Positions 1 to 25,900 of a stretch of DNA of 64,000 nt are shown here, in pieces. Each line of letters opens with the position of its first letter. Within the stretch, counting starts at the first letter, position 1. The stretch spans positions 10,643,761 to 10,707,760 of the forward strand of contig NC_044289.2 in assembly GCF_004027225.2 (NCBI RefSeq). The letters run 5' to 3'. Below the pieces are notes generated by a model. That model was not told where the DNA came from. It worked only from the letters and a program-made list of their open reading frames with translations, and ran no database searches. The stretch comes from Strigops habroptila (lineage: Eukaryota > Chordata > Aves > Psittaciformes > Psittacidae). A program made the position numbers and the translations under genes.

Positions 1-275
1 AAACATTTTCAGCACAAGGAACACATTTTCCAAAAGCACTGACAGAGAAGATATCCACATAACTGGTGCATGCACTTTGCATGTGAAATATGTAGTATCA
101 GAGAGGAAGAATCCATTGTTTGTTGTAAAGCCAGTTTAGAATTGTTATTTAGCACATCATTCCAAAGGAAGTGAAATGTGTTTCAGACCATCTGCGTTGT
201 TACTTGGTAAAATTTGTCTTATTTGGATCTCTCTTTTGGTAAAATATTTTTCTTAATTCCTTTTCCTTTTTCTAG

Positions 276-13295
<13,020 letters not shown>

Positions 13296-13507
13296 CTGCT
13301 AACAAGAAGTCCATACAATTGTTGGAATAAATAGATCTAATAGAAATGTGAAAAATAAACACAGTTCTTTGGATTAACCTCAAAGGTTCAGACTTTAGCT
13401 TTGTATATGTGTACAAAGCAGTAACTACACTACATTAATGTAAAGCATTAGCGCTGGCTTAGAAAAGCTGAGGACAGGTAAGATCCCTATTAAATCTATG
13501 CTTGTTT

Positions 13508-13515
13508 TGTAAATA
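13508..13515 (+). promoter_or_regulatory. Pumilio-type element TGTAAATA in ZMYND8 3'UTR
   Basis: The eight bases match the vertebrate Pumilio consensus UGUANAUA exactly and sit about 210 bases after the stop codon, in the orientation of transcription. Pumilio sites in 3'UTRs usually lower mRNA stability. An 8-mer can occur by chance, so this is a candidate only. Confidence 0.35.
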
Positions 13516-14588
13516 ATGTACAATTTGTGGATGTCATTAGAGTACCATCTCCTTTTTATATTTGTATTGACTTTAACTTATAAAGAGCGTTTGGAGTTGG
13601 AAAAGGAAGGTTTAAAACAGCCTTATCACAAGCTGACGCTGAAAACTGGTCTTGGGAAACTGCAGTTACGCATCAAATAATATGATCATGAGAATCTGAA
13701 CAATTTGATTTGCATTTGGATTGCAAACGATTTCTGCACTTTGAAACTCTTGTAGAATTTCTTTGAGCAACCAAGTGATGAAGAGTGTCTTTTTTCAGTT
13801 ACTTGTATTGGGCAAATTACAACATTTCTAATCTGTGGACCTGAAATACATAAAGATTTACATTGTTTTTTACAATGACCAGTCCATTAAAATTTGTATT
13901 GTTTACAGGTTAAAATTAAGTTGAAATTTCACTCAGTTTAATATCAGAAAAGTTGGAAGGTGTGATGCCAGCTGGGTGTAACACAGTTTCTGATCATCGA
14001 TAGCAAAGGTTGAGAAAAGTAAAGTTTGTTCCTATGCTTCATAGTTCAGTTTTCTTATTGTACAAATCCTCCCAAAGGACTTTGGACAAGAACCAGGTGC
14101 GGAGAAAAACGTGGATGGGGAAAGGACTTTTGATGCTGGGCCAGAGCATGTATTATTTATATGATGGGATTTATGTTTTTATGTAAGCATGAAGCAGTAC
14201 AGTATGAGAGAAAGTAACCCATGAAAATGCCGTCTGTTACACTTATACTGTAGTACCATTTTGTATGTTGTGTAAAACGAAAGCATTGAACAAAGCAAAG
14301 GTGATGTATGTATATGAGAAAATTAATTGTATGATATCATTCCAGTACATTCTGTTGTACATTTTAGTCATGTTGATTTCTCCCATTGTTTATAAAAGAA
14401 TGCGGTTTGTACAGTCTCCAGCTAGAACCCACGTTAGAGGGGAAAAAGTATTAGAAGAAAAAAAGCGAGAACAGACTATTGGTGAATTGCAGTTGTGTCA
14501 GAAATAGCCTAGCTGGCCTTATTTGTGAAGCATAATTGCTTTTAGCATATGGAAGTATTTTTTCACATTTTCTTTGTATAAAATTTGT

Positions 14589-14594
14589 ATTAAA
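14589..14594 (+). terminator. Candidate ZMYND8 distal poly(A) signal ATTAAA
   Basis: ATTAAA is the common variant of the poly(A) hexamer. It is followed within 25-35 bases by a T-rich and GTGTTT-containing stretch (14600-14625), a suitable downstream element. The AT-rich, UTR-like composition also changes after this point. Proximal AATAAA sites at 13326 and 13354 could give short forms. Confidence 0.5.
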
Positions 14595-14612
14595 CTTAAA
14601 TATCTTTTTTGA

Positions 14613-17600
14613 CGGTCGTGTTTCTTTGTGACTCAGGCAGGTGACACACACGATGCACTTTGGGTTCTTCCCGTTTTCCAAGAAACGTCACCAGTCTTTC
14701 ATTAAACTGTTCTAGAAAACTGGTTTGTGTTCCAGCTCCGTTCCAGTCCGAGTGAACGTTCACTTCTGCAGCCTCCAGATCCTCCACTTGTGTTGGCACC
14801 TTTGAGTCTAAGCTGCGTTGGCAGTCGGTAAATAGAAGCCATTTATGTACAAACCTCAGTGACATCCGTGTTTTCTCAGTTTTAACAGCAAAGGTCTGGT
14901 GCTCACTGTGTCACATCTGTTCACTGGCTGGTTGGGGTTGCACTGACACGTTGTCTTGTCGGGTGGATTTGTGGGTTAGAAATGGGGACTTCGGTGGTGG
15001 GTATGGTTGTAGCCCTCCAAGAGGGCATGAGCTGGGTGAGGCTGGTGTGTGTGTCTGAATTGTCTGCTGCAAGGAACAGGGATGTAAGGAAATAGCTGAC
15101 TATAGAATCCTACTGTGAATGTTGTCCTAAGTTTCTACTCCCATAGTTACCTTGTTACATGCACTTGTAAACCAGCTAATGTTCCAACAAAGACAAGCAC
15201 AAATCTTGAAAGCTTGGAATGATGTCTTGGTCTTCTCTAAGTAAGGTGAATGAATCCTGGTATCACTGAAACAAGCTCTTCTCTTAGGACGAAAAAGGAA
15301 AGAGATGGGCAAGTCAGAAATTGTTACAGGAAACCACACGGCTTTCAGGAGCCTGTTCCAACCAGTTGGTTGGTTTGTTTAATGGGCATTGTTTTTTCTA
15401 TAAAGGAGTTTTTTCTTTCCTCATGTGAAATAACAGGTGAGCAAATCCTAGTGAAGATTTATGTAAATATATAATTATAATTTCCTACAAGAGTTACCAG
15501 GTCAAGATCCAAGGTACCATCTTGGATCTTGTGGTGACTGTAGTTTTTGTGTATTTTGGCTAGTTATGGTATGAAGTTAACTGTGGTTTTGAGGATTGTT
15601 TTGTGTTAAGCAAAGGAAGAATGCATCTCTGGCGCAGACATCATGGGAGGAGATGACAGTGATGTGATGAATTTAAAAGATTGGCTGCAACCTTATTTAA
15701 TATATGATTGAATATTGTGACTAGGCATAAGCTGCATCCATCACTTGTGTCTAGAGTATCCCTCTTCCCTGTGGAGTGTGTCATCGTTTATTTTGGAATC
15801 AAGTTTGGGGAAAAATCCTGTGCTGGGTCTGGCATTTTTACCTCTGATGGTGCAGGCTCCTCAGTTGAGGTACCAGGCTCAGTCCCGGGCTGAGTGGATG
15901 GCTGTCCTTTGGTTGTCTGGCTGCATGGGAGATGCCGGTGATGGGGCATGGAGTTGATCAGGGCAGGGAGCAGCACTTTGTACACAATTAAAAGCCTCTT
16001 TGGCCACATCCCATCCTGGGGAAACTTGTTTCCACCCTTCAGCTACAGGCATGGGGTGTCCCTTGGGTTTGCATCCTTTGTTATAACCTTCTGAAAGGCA
16101 TGTGGGTGTATCACTGCTGACTGCTCTGGTTTTGGAGACAAAATTAACTTGGAGTTTGAGCTTAGAAATCTCTGTATTATTATATGTTCCATTATCACTT
16201 GAGCCTTCAGGAAGAAGGAGGGCAGATGGGTGCTGGTGTTCCTCATCTGGGCCAGTCAACTCCAAAGCTTTGCCAAACGGTGGCAGCATTTTCCCAGCTT
16301 TAGTGTAACTTGGGAAGGCTCATGTGGCACTGGGAGTGCTCTGAGGTTTTGCGTTAGCACCGGATGGTTTGCTCTGGATGGAGTTCACCACGGGAGCCTG
16401 GCGCTGGCAGAGGGGTGTGAGGAACAGGCAGAGATGGTGAGACCAGCACGGCCGCAGGCACTGCCTGGCTGCAGAGGGGCTGCTGTGCTCGGGCGGGAGC
16501 TTTGCGGCTGGGCTCTGCATGCAGGGTGAGCTGTGCTGTCACCTCTTGTCCTGGTGCTGCCTGAATCAGTTGTTCAGTGCTTGAGTCACAGAAATGGAAG
16601 TGTTTAAGTCATAGAGGAATATCGAGCAGCCAAGAGGAATGCAGTCCATCTGGAGCCACAGGCTCCCAAGTTCTTCCTCCTCCTTGGTGCAGGTCTGTCA
16701 GGGCAGAGCGGTGCCATGGGTTCTGGTGTCTGTGTTCAGCCGAGGCTGAGCTGCAGCCCCCTGAATGTAGCACTTGATCCATTACAGAGGTGGAACTATG
16801 GGACCAAAGCCCCTCGGAACAGTTACCCTTTCTCTGGGGATCATGGAGGCTAGTTCATAAAACCATTGTGCAGCTGCACCTCAACTCAAAGCACTTTAGA
16901 AACAAAGAGATTTTTGGCTTTCTTCCCTTTAAAAAAATGCTTTTTATACAAACCACCACCCAGGTACTTGCCCAGCGTTGGCTCTGCCGCACTCACCTTG
17001 TCTGGCAGTGGTGCACTCTGTAGGACAATGGCCCAATACTGAGAATTTGGGCTGGTTTGGTCAGAGAGCTGCAACTGCACGGTTTTGAAATGCACCTCAA
17101 ACCACAGCTGACTGGGGCAGGAATGGGGCAGCTGCATTCCTGCTTTGTGCAGCTTACAGCAGCCCAGCAGCCCTTGGGAGGTCAGGCAGGAGAACCCCAG
17201 GAAAAATGCCCTACAGGAAAGGGCAAACTAGTGAGACTGCGACATGTTCTTCCATTGCCACCATGGGTGTATTTTTGCACCTATTTGTTTATAGTTTTAC
17301 AGCTGTGTTCTGGTGCATCTGAACTGTTGAAAGCTGGGCAAGGGCAAAGTGTGACTTTGTACAAGCTGTTTGCAGAAGCAGCTCAGATCCAGGTTCTGGT
17401 TTAACAGAGCAACTAGAAATCTGAAGAACACACCTAAGAAGATAGTCCCTTTGGGAGCGTGTCATCTCAATTGCTTCTGTGGTTGGCAAGAGCTACATTT
17501 ACTTCATGATGTACTCCATGACTTACCAGGCAGTTGGGAGCAGATGGGTGCAGAGACCCCAAGGAAAAGGTTAATGTGGGATGGGGTGTTTTGTTTCAGC

Positions 17601-18744
17601 CCTTCACCTGAGGAGGATGCAGGGATGTGCTGTGGCTCAGTCAGTCCCTGCAAAACTCAGTGTCAGGCGTTGGCCAGAGCAGCGGTTGTGGCGGCGCAGG
17701 GTGGCTCACAGGAGGTAGGTACAGGAGCTGCTGCTCACACCCGCTGGGCTGCGAGACCTGCCAGAGCTTTACACCAGGCCCAAGCACTGGCGGAGCACGA
17801 AGCTGGTAACTAGTACGAACACAGTGTCGCAGAGTAAAAGAAATCAGCTTTTTAAAACAACCAGTTACTGAAAATCATTAAACACATTCAGAAAAAGATC
17901 TAAGAAGCTTTAGGAAAAAAAAAGTCAGTACTCGGATAATTGACTCAAGGCAGGTGTTAAATTTGGAATTTCAAAGAAGAGCAATGAAGTGACTGACAGG
18001 GTGTTAAATGCTGAAGTTGTGCTTTCTCCATCCCTGGCATTTGTTCCTCTTTCAAAGGTTTTATTTACCAGAGTGCTCATCTTGCAAGCATCAGCCAATT
18101 CTCCCATCGAGTTTTATTTCCTTGACTTGTGCTAAAACTTCCTATTTGTGACAGTCTTACAGCTGGAAAACCTTGAGGGGAAAATTCTGCTCAATGTGCT
18201 TCCCAACAAGCAACACCTCTGCTAGAAAAATCCCATTTTGGTTGGTGTTGTACTCGGCCTGGCAAGCAGCTCTTTGCAAATGCCTCCAGAGCAGGTATGA
18301 AAGGATGGTTTTGGCCATGCCTGCTCCTGACAAGTGTAGCTAACAAGTTTTATGGCTGCTACCTTTTGAGCCAAAGACTGAGATCAGATTATTTTGATTT
18401 TCTGTTTCAGTTTGGCAGAAAATCCCCTCTCAGGTCTAGCAATGAATCTGTTTCTTGAGGTGAATGTTTTTTGGACGTTTGGAGCATCACTCAGGCTGTG
18501 TAAGACTCGTTTCACACTTGTAACTTGTGTAACCCCCCCTTGTTTGGTCTTGATTCACATATGAAAGAGAAGGGATTGTATTACTTGCTGCATCTCTCTC
18601 CAACCTTGCTCCAGCGGGGTTCTGATCCTTCCACATCAAGCAAGGATGAGCAGTTTTGAAAGTAAATTAGATCCATCCAGGCCCACAGAATTGCAATGTT
18701 CTGACAGCAAAAGTAACAGGTCAGCTCAGCAGAAATCCTACAGC
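14613..18744. other. Intergenic gap between convergent ZMYND8 and EYA2 3' ends
   Basis: I see no supportable gene in this stretch of about 4.1 kb. The part 15.8-17.8 kb is richer in G+C and shows several overlapping open frames of 60-147 codons on both strands. None has domain-like composition, a conserved family resemblance or matching splice structure. A perfect 11-bp inverted repeat lies at 15503-15531. No transposon was recognised. Confidence 0.55.
15503..15531. repeat. Perfect 11-bp inverted repeat, intergenic
   Basis: CAAGATCCAAG at 15503-15513 is repeated as CTTGGATCTTG at 15521-15531 with a 7-base spacer that contains GGTACC. The arms pair without mismatch. It lies about 0.9 kb beyond the inferred ZMYND8 end. 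Confidence 0.8.
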
Positions 18745-19862
18745 TGAAGCTTACTTGTAGATGCATTTATTTACATAAAAATAAATATGCACAGCTGCAA
18801 TATTTGTTTGCCCTTTACCTTCCTTTGCAGGACAAGGCAGATTTGCCAAGTGGCCACATTCTCTCCCGCAGGCCCAGTCACCGGCTCTCTTCAGTCTTTG
18901 CCCCGCCAAGAGATGAGAGTTGCTGGCCACAGACTCCAGTTTGCCCCTGAGGGGCTCTGTCCGGAGTCCTTCTGGCCTACCTTCACCTTGCAGCATGGAG
19001 GATGTATTCCACATACACCTCTAGGTCCAGGAGCGGCTGGAGAGAAGGGAAGGCAGGTAATCTAGTCCCCCAAAATGTAAACATGTTTTTATTTAATGCC
19101 TTTCACTCATCACAAGGTACTTTTTTTCCCCTACCCCCAACCCCCAAACTGAGATGGCAGCATAAGGCACCGTGTAGACACATGCACAGTCCACATACCA
19201 TCTATGTAAGGTTTAAAAACACAGCTATAGTTCTTACCAAGGACCATGTGTCCTTATTATTAATGTACACAATATGATTCTCCCCAGAGTTTGCTCTGGA
19301 GAAATGAACTATTAATTTAGAATGGTAAGACTTTCCCCCCTCACCCACCCACCCCAAAAAGCCAAATGAAAACCACAGGTACAGAGCTTAATACCAGAGT
19401 AATGAGATTAGTTCATAAATTAAAAAAATACAAAAAAAAGAAATCAACAATTTCACTCTTATTTTCAGAAGGTCCCATTGATGGATGTCCTGTGCAGAGA
19501 CTCCTTATTGTGTCCTCTTCCCCCTTCAAAAGCAAGAAAACTGACAAGTAGACCCAAGTCTTGGAGTGTTTGGTGCTGATGGCAAAAAGGCAGTTACAGC
19601 TCTATGCATCCAGCTTAACCATTTAACTGCAGGATCCCCAGCGAGTTACCCGAAGCTTTTCCTCTGTCCAAAGGAAGAAGGACTTGATACAATGTTCTTT
19701 GGCTGCAAGTTCTTAAAGGCTTCCACTGAAAGGGTTCTCCTTCAAAAAAAAGAAAAACTGCAGTTGCTGGGGGATTTTTGTACTAAGAAAGTTTCGAGGA
19801 ATAGGTGGAACCGATGCGATAGTTTGAGTGAAGCCCTCACAGTTCTAAGATGTTGGGGTCTG
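18745..19862 (-). other. EYA2: EYA2 3' untranslated region (inferred extent)
   Basis: This region follows the EYA2 stop codon on the minus strand. AATAAA signals in the sense of EYA2 lie at 19088-19093 (proximal) and 18766-18771 (distal). The distal one sits in an AU-rich context that includes ATTTATTTTTA, typical of a 3' end. The extent is inferred from the distal signal plus about 20 bases. Confidence 0.55.
18766..18775 (-). terminator. Candidate EYA2 distal poly(A) signal overlapping a Pumilio-type element
   Basis: On the minus strand, TGTAAATA (18775-18768) runs directly into AATAAA (18771-18766). The first matches the Pumilio consensus and the second is the canonical poly(A) hexamer. 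T- and GT-containing sequence follows downstream (plus 18690-18740). It is the last canonical signal before the intergenic gap, so it is the likely end of the transcript. Confidence 0.5.
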
Positions 19863-19943
19863 CTACAAATATTCAAGTTCCAAGGCGTGCCGAAGAGCTT
19901 CCAGGTCAGCGTGACAAGAGATTCTCCAGAAGGGCATGTTGTG
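19863..19943 (-). CDS. EYA2: EYA2 last coding exon and stop
   Basis: After the minus-strand acceptor TTTCACTCTAG, 26 codons encode [20 protein letters not shown] then LELEYL and a TAG at 19865-19863. This is the invariant C-terminus of EYA proteins. Phase 0 joins the exon ending at 23075. The 3'UTR follows without a further intron that I can see. Confidence 0.95.
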   Translation of the reverse strand, partial: HNMPFWRISCHADLEALRHALELEYL

Positions 19944-22900
19944 CTAGAGTGAAACCAAAAGAGGGCATTTTTGGGTTTTTGTTTAATACTGAGATCAAAA
20001 CAACTTTCTTAGTTTGCACCCTCAGGAACAGCGCTTTGTACTTGGGCCGGTGGGTTGTCAGGATGTCACAGGCCAGGAAGGTGGGCAGTGGGAAGGGTCT
20101 ATTTGCTGACATATTTTCTATGCAGAGAGGAAGACAGATCCTCCACCATTTAGGAATGTCCTGCTTCAGAGATGCTGGAGGATGCAGGCTGACTTTCTGA
20201 CTGTACTAGCTACCGAACTTTACTCTCCTATTTTTTTTTTCCATGGATTAATTAGGAATGTTTCTAGAATTGCAGTATTTCTAGAGTTTTTAGGTGAACA
20301 TCACTAGAGAAAGCTGTTGTCAGTGTTTCACAGACAAGTCACTGATACATCTCATAAAAGGAAGTTATTAAAATATATAAAAATGTAAACAAAAGAATAA
20401 AATCCCACAATAAAATGCTTCCTCAGAATTCCCTGTCCCAGTTAGCTGGAACAGCAGGTCGCACCCCGTTTGCTGTAAATGCAGGAACTGGCATCACTGC
20501 TCAGATCAATTATTCATTTAGTATAACACTGCTGCCTCAGAGAAAGGTGTGATAGGGGGGACCTGAGGTGGGAACTGTTATCTGGCAAGGTATGAACAGT
20601 TCTCTGAAAGCATGATAACAACACGGTTCTGCAATCATTAGCAACAGATTAAACCCCTGCAGTAGCTTGCAAAGAGATAACATGAAAAAAATTAGAGCTT
20701 GTGTTTAGATGTTAAATACAACTTCTCTTGGAATGCTCTGGTGAGGCTGGAGTTTGAGCTGGATTTGTTTCTTCTCCAAAATACTTACAGTAGTTTTACT
20801 TTAGATCGAAGACACGGCTCATTTCTGCACTTAGATTTTCTAACAACATTTGAGATTGGGATCTTGTCAGCTTCCTCCCAAAACACTGGTCTCTGTACAG
20901 TCAGTGATGTGTGCGCAGTAACAAATGTATAGAAAGCCTTAACTGACAGAGCTTACTCCCCTTCCAGCATGGCAATAAAACTTCTGAGTATTTCATCACT
21001 GTAAAGAATTCCACTGTAAATGTGCTGCTTCTGGATAAATACTTCGGACAAAGAGTTACAGAATATACACTTCCTAGATAGGTGATTCTGGTGGCAGGGG
21101 CTGTGCCTTTCCCATGTGTACCTGCCTGTGTAAAAGCCTCCAGTGCTTCCAGATGTTTATTTTACAGAGTGACTATTTACACTCCTCTAATGTTTAAATA
21201 CAACTCAAGCTTCCCTCTGCTACGTTGCCTATCAGTGAACAAATGTTTCCTTCAAGCTATTGATCAGTGTGTAGACAGCAAGCAAACACATCTGAAGTGA
21301 CTGGACTCCACTGCTTTGCAATTTCACTTTAAGGGGAAAAGTTATTTCCTTCTCCCTCTGCCGGCTCTGGTTGTTATTAAACCCCTTCCATTAAATTATC
21401 TATTTTTCTTTCTTAATCGAGAAGAAGACTTGGCCTCCCAGCCCCTCCTGGTGCTCAGCATTTACAGATTTATCACTCATCAGACAGGTGAAGAAAAACG
21501 ACCCACTAAAATGGAGATATTATCAGTGCTGTCGGCAAAACAGTGAAAGGCTCTGCCTGCCCCCCCTTTCTGTGTGTGTGTAAAGCTCAGGTGTGTAGAA
21601 GCCTTGACTAATGATTGTCATCAATCAAAGGAGGTGACAGCCCAGCAAAGAATGTGCTCTGCTAATGGGAGAGCTGCTTAGGCCAGGAGACACAAGCAAG
21701 AGGGCTCTGGAAATCCTGGCATAAAGGATTGTTGAACCTTGCCACTTCTTCATACAGCTAGAGAGCCCTTGCAGCCTTTGATGCAGTCATGTTCACTGAC
21801 CCACTGCCTTTGAAGTATGGCACTGGGCTGTCAAAAGCAGCAGGCTATTATCACTTCATTCTCAGTCATGCATTTTGGACTCTTCTCTGACTTCTTAACC
21901 CTTCAAGAACTAGAGAACCAGCTGCAGATTTAGCTAGTTTTCCAAGGTGGGTACAGGTATTGTTGCTTCCATTGCATCTATTAAAAATTAACTAGTTTGC
22001 TGCAGGTGAGACTCATGCAGTCAGTTCTTGCATCTCAACTCATGTGCAATGCTCCTGAAGCAAATGCAGCTCAATCCCATTTCTGCAGGCACATCAGGAG
22101 CACAAGACCCAGGATGCACAAAGATATCTCACAAATAATGCTTGCCATTAATAAATTGTATTTGTATCCCTGTAAAGCCAAATAAATGGGAGATTCCAGG
22201 CAAGTTTCTGCTGGAAATGAAAACTTTGGCTGTCCAGTTCTAATGTTGTACAATCCAGCTGATGTACCTGACTGCTTTCCTTCAAGCCTTTGGTTGTTGC
22301 TCTCTGTGTTTCCATGACTCCTACACTGATGTCCCACATGTATGGCTGAAGGCGCTCCTTGCTCTATCTCTGGCTGTGCCCCCCAGTCACTGTAAGCAGA
22401 ATGCAAGCTTTGGTCTTCTCACATTTTGCTTTTATCTCTTCCAGGCTCTGGGGTTCCACCTTCTCTCCTCTTACAGTCTACCCAAAACAAAGAAGCTTCA
22501 ACTGGTACTTAAAACTGCAGTTCTCATTTCCCAGTGACTGGACTGCAGATACTAATGACTGGAAGACTCAACTGGATGCACAGGTTAGTCCATTTAATTC
22601 TTTCTAAGGCTACCTATGCCAGTGGGCCACATCTGTGCAGTGAGCATGAAATCCTACTGAGGGCTTGTTACTGCTGACCATGCTGCTTTTGTAGTTTCTG
22701 TTCTACTTTCTCTTCAGTACATCTTCCCAATTTGGAATTTACAAAAGCAACATGTGTAGATCAGAAATCCACCCTACTCACTGATCTGAGACCACACATT
22801 GGAGTTTCCCTTTTCATGTGTTTAAAGTCGTCTTTATTAAGTAAGAATGATTCCTGGAACATGTGACACAGCAACTACCTGAGAAACTGGATCAGCTGCC

Positions 22901-25900
22901 AAGGTGGGGAGATTTACAGTGTGAAATTTCTCACAAGGTTTTGAGTCTTTTGCATATTAAGAAAGGAGACCAACTGCAAACTGTTTCAAATGGAGGGAGC
23001 TTCATTAAATGCTTAAGAAAGGGTCATTGAAAGGAAAACTTGGAAGAATCCAGCATGGCATCCACAAACTGTACCTTTTTTGCTCCCTGTTCCTCTTCAA
23101 CACCATCTCCTATTACAATGTACACGGCTTTCCTTCCAAACCTTTGCATTATTCTTTCAAAACAGCTCTCTTTCCCTAAGCAACAGAAGAGAAGACACAT
23201 TTTTTTATCTGACCACATACAGCAGAGCTGTATTCATACATTCAGGTGTTGGAACTGTAGCTGGGACCTAACTGAACTTGCTGCCACTTCCCTTGTTTTC
23301 TTTTGGAATTAGAAACTAAATGAATCTTCATCTGAGATGGACTGTCTCTATCTCAAGACAGTTACTAGCATTTTCTTTATCAGCCAAGGACTTCCAAGTG
23401 CTGCCAGTTTTCTGGAAGCTTTGTGACTTTGATGCACTGCTTAGACCAGCAGTTGGTTGACTGATGTGACACTCAAGAACCCTCTTCTGTTCATTCTGGT
23501 TGCAGCAAAAATAGGAAAATGCAAACCTCAGAGGTTCTAACACTTATACCAGAAAGAATAGAACGCAACAAAAGCCTTAAGCCAACCCTACCAGTGTTTA
23601 TTACTCAGGCAGCTTCAAGCTAACTCAGCACACTTGACCCCTCTGCAAGAGTAAGAGGATCCAAATGGTGTTCCTGTATGGAACAGGTCCAACCAGACTT
23701 TTTTCCTCTTAGCTGGGTGCAGTTGAACATCCCACACGGTGTATGTTCCATAGGGTGGGTATTTTTCAGGCTCACTTTCCCATGGAAACTCTTTGGAAGA
23801 CTTTGATTCTTTTTCTTTTTTGTTCTTTTCCCCCCCAGTCTGTACTGGCTGAACTGTGGGCAGCCAGGATGTGAATTAGAGATGTATAAACATGGAGCTA
23901 AAAATAAACCTCATACATTGCTTGTTGCAACAGGGTTGGATGGATGTGCCTGACTTAGGGACAAAACCTCAGTCTACCTCTGGTAAGGCCTAAGTTAGTT
24001 TGCTCTTACCTGTTTTTGTTGCACTGTAAATGTTTTCGATGGGGAAGACAGTGCCCAGTCCATAGAGAAGCACTTTAGCAAGAGCTGGTATAAGCTGAGT
24101 TGTTGTGACCAGCACATTCACACAGTTAGGCCTGGAAAACAAAAGTTAATAGAAGTAACAGTCCATGTTTTTCTCTTTTACTCTAGTCTGAAAGATGGTA
24201 GGAAGCAAACCTGTCTTGCAAGTGGAAGTTCCCAAGCCCCTAGGAGATTATGCAGCTAGAGGCAGATAATGTGAATACTGGTAATGTCTCTGAGCAACTT
24301 AGTAGAACGAAAAAACCAAACCAAACTAGTAGCAGTGATACAGCCTTACTGCATGCATGCCAGGAGCTGTTCTGTGGGAATTTAAACACTATGTAGTAGT
24401 TCATGTAGTAGTGTCTGTGCTCTGAGTGAACATGTTCAGGGACAGAAGGACCCTTTCTTTTCTCCCTTTCCTACTCTTATGTAAATCTGCTCATGTGAAA
24501 AGTGTGCCACAGATGAGGTAGCCAAGGAAAGGCAAGAAAAGGACTGTTCATCATCTCAAGCTCACCCAACCTTTCATTATTCAGGTCTGCCAAATATATG
24601 TAGACAGATTTGGCCAGCAAAGTCACTATAAATGTGTCTTGATTTGTTTAGAGGGGGGAAAAAAGGGAACCAAAGGAGATCCTGGATCAAGCCTGTAGGC
24701 AATTCTTTAAGTTGTTCTTACCGGGAATGTATCAAATTCAGCGCCTTCAGAGCATGTGTGAGCCAGAGATCAGTCAGCGCTTCCAGTTCTGCTCTTAACT
24801 GCAGCCAGGTTTCCCTCTTAGGAGCTCCTATTAAACCTGTAAGCAGGGAAAGCATCTTTGCAGAAGCACAGAAAGGGAGCTGCATGGCTTTGTATGCAGA
24901 ATGCCAAAGGGCTCCTGTCCGTGTTCTGAACCCTCACTCTCCCACTGCCCTTCTCTTGTCTCTGATGCAGGCTGATCCCTTTGCCCACTGCCACACCACT
25001 CCAAGGCTCTGCCCTGAGGGACACAAAGCCTGACTGCAGCTCAGCTTCCTTCCTCTCCAGCAGAATGGTATCAGTCAACCGCAGGCTGCAGGGCCTCGTT
25101 ATTACTTGCATGGGAAGTGAGCAAGAGGATGAAAAAGCTGTGTACAGTAGGTAGTGGCCTGAGCTGAGAGGCACCTGAAGCCAGGATGGTTTTGTTTCTC
25201 CTGAAAAGCTACGTACCATTTCCAGTAAGTGCAGGTAGGCTTCCTGTAACCAAAACAAACCCCTGTTTGTGGCGATAGAGACCTGAGTTCTGCTTCTTTC
25301 TCTTTCTAGTCAGAGACCTGGCACTGATGTACTAAAAGCAACAGGTAAGCAGAGCAACCTACTGAGAGAACTGTCTGGAGATGGAGGAAGATATCTGGTA
25401 GTACTGTTTTGGGGGAGTTGAAAACAAGTAGTTATGATACAAGAATGCCTTCAGACAGAGATCACCCATGTTTTCTGTGAAAACAAAAGGCACATTTAGT
25501 TTTGAACTGTTTGCTTGCTCACTAAGCATTTTGGAAAATTGGAGAAGGTCACTTTCCTGCCAAAGAAATTACAAAATAAAGCCCCACACTTGGACTTGAG
25601 TCCTCCTTGAACCACTAAACCAGGTATTTTAGCATATCATCTCCTGCAAATCCTGTGCAGAACCTTATTTAAGGATGACTGCTGAAACACTTGCTCAGCT
25701 CTCTGTTAAGTACTCTTACCACGATGCTCTCTACACCTCCTCCAGAGATGTCCCTAGCAGGGTCAGAAGTATTTGGGAAGATGAAAGGCATGCTTGCTGC
25801 CTGGCCAGAGACACTTACCCCCTACATTGTTTTTGTAGGTGTTGTACATCTCTTTCACCCGACGGTAGCGGAATGCTAATTTCCTCATCCAGTCAACTCC

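Larger units (their letters stand above)
13296..14612 (+). other. ZMYND8: ZMYND8 3' untranslated region (inferred extent)
   Basis: An AT-rich stretch follows the stop codon. It has several possible poly(A) signals: AATAAA at 13326 and 13354, ATTAAA at 13886 and ATTAAA at 14589. A Pumilio-type element TGTAAATA lies at 13508-13515. The distal end is inferred from the last signal, not seen directly. Open frames inside it (for example 14265-14507) have no recognisable similarity and are chance. Confidence 0.6.

Noticed and set aside
14265..14507. An 80-codon open frame near the end of the ZMYND8 3'UTR
   Set aside because: AT-rich UTR sequence, no similarity and no conserved features; it does not look coding.
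15879..17813. Several open frames of 60-147 codons on both strands in the intergenic gap
   Set aside because: The G+C-rich composition makes stops rare. The frames overlap on both strands, show no domain or family resemblance and have no matching splice or promoter context.
24818..25258. A 146-codon minus-strand open frame
   Set aside because: It overlaps the EYA2 exon 24722-24836 only at its end and in a different frame, has no recognisable similarity and covers an intron.
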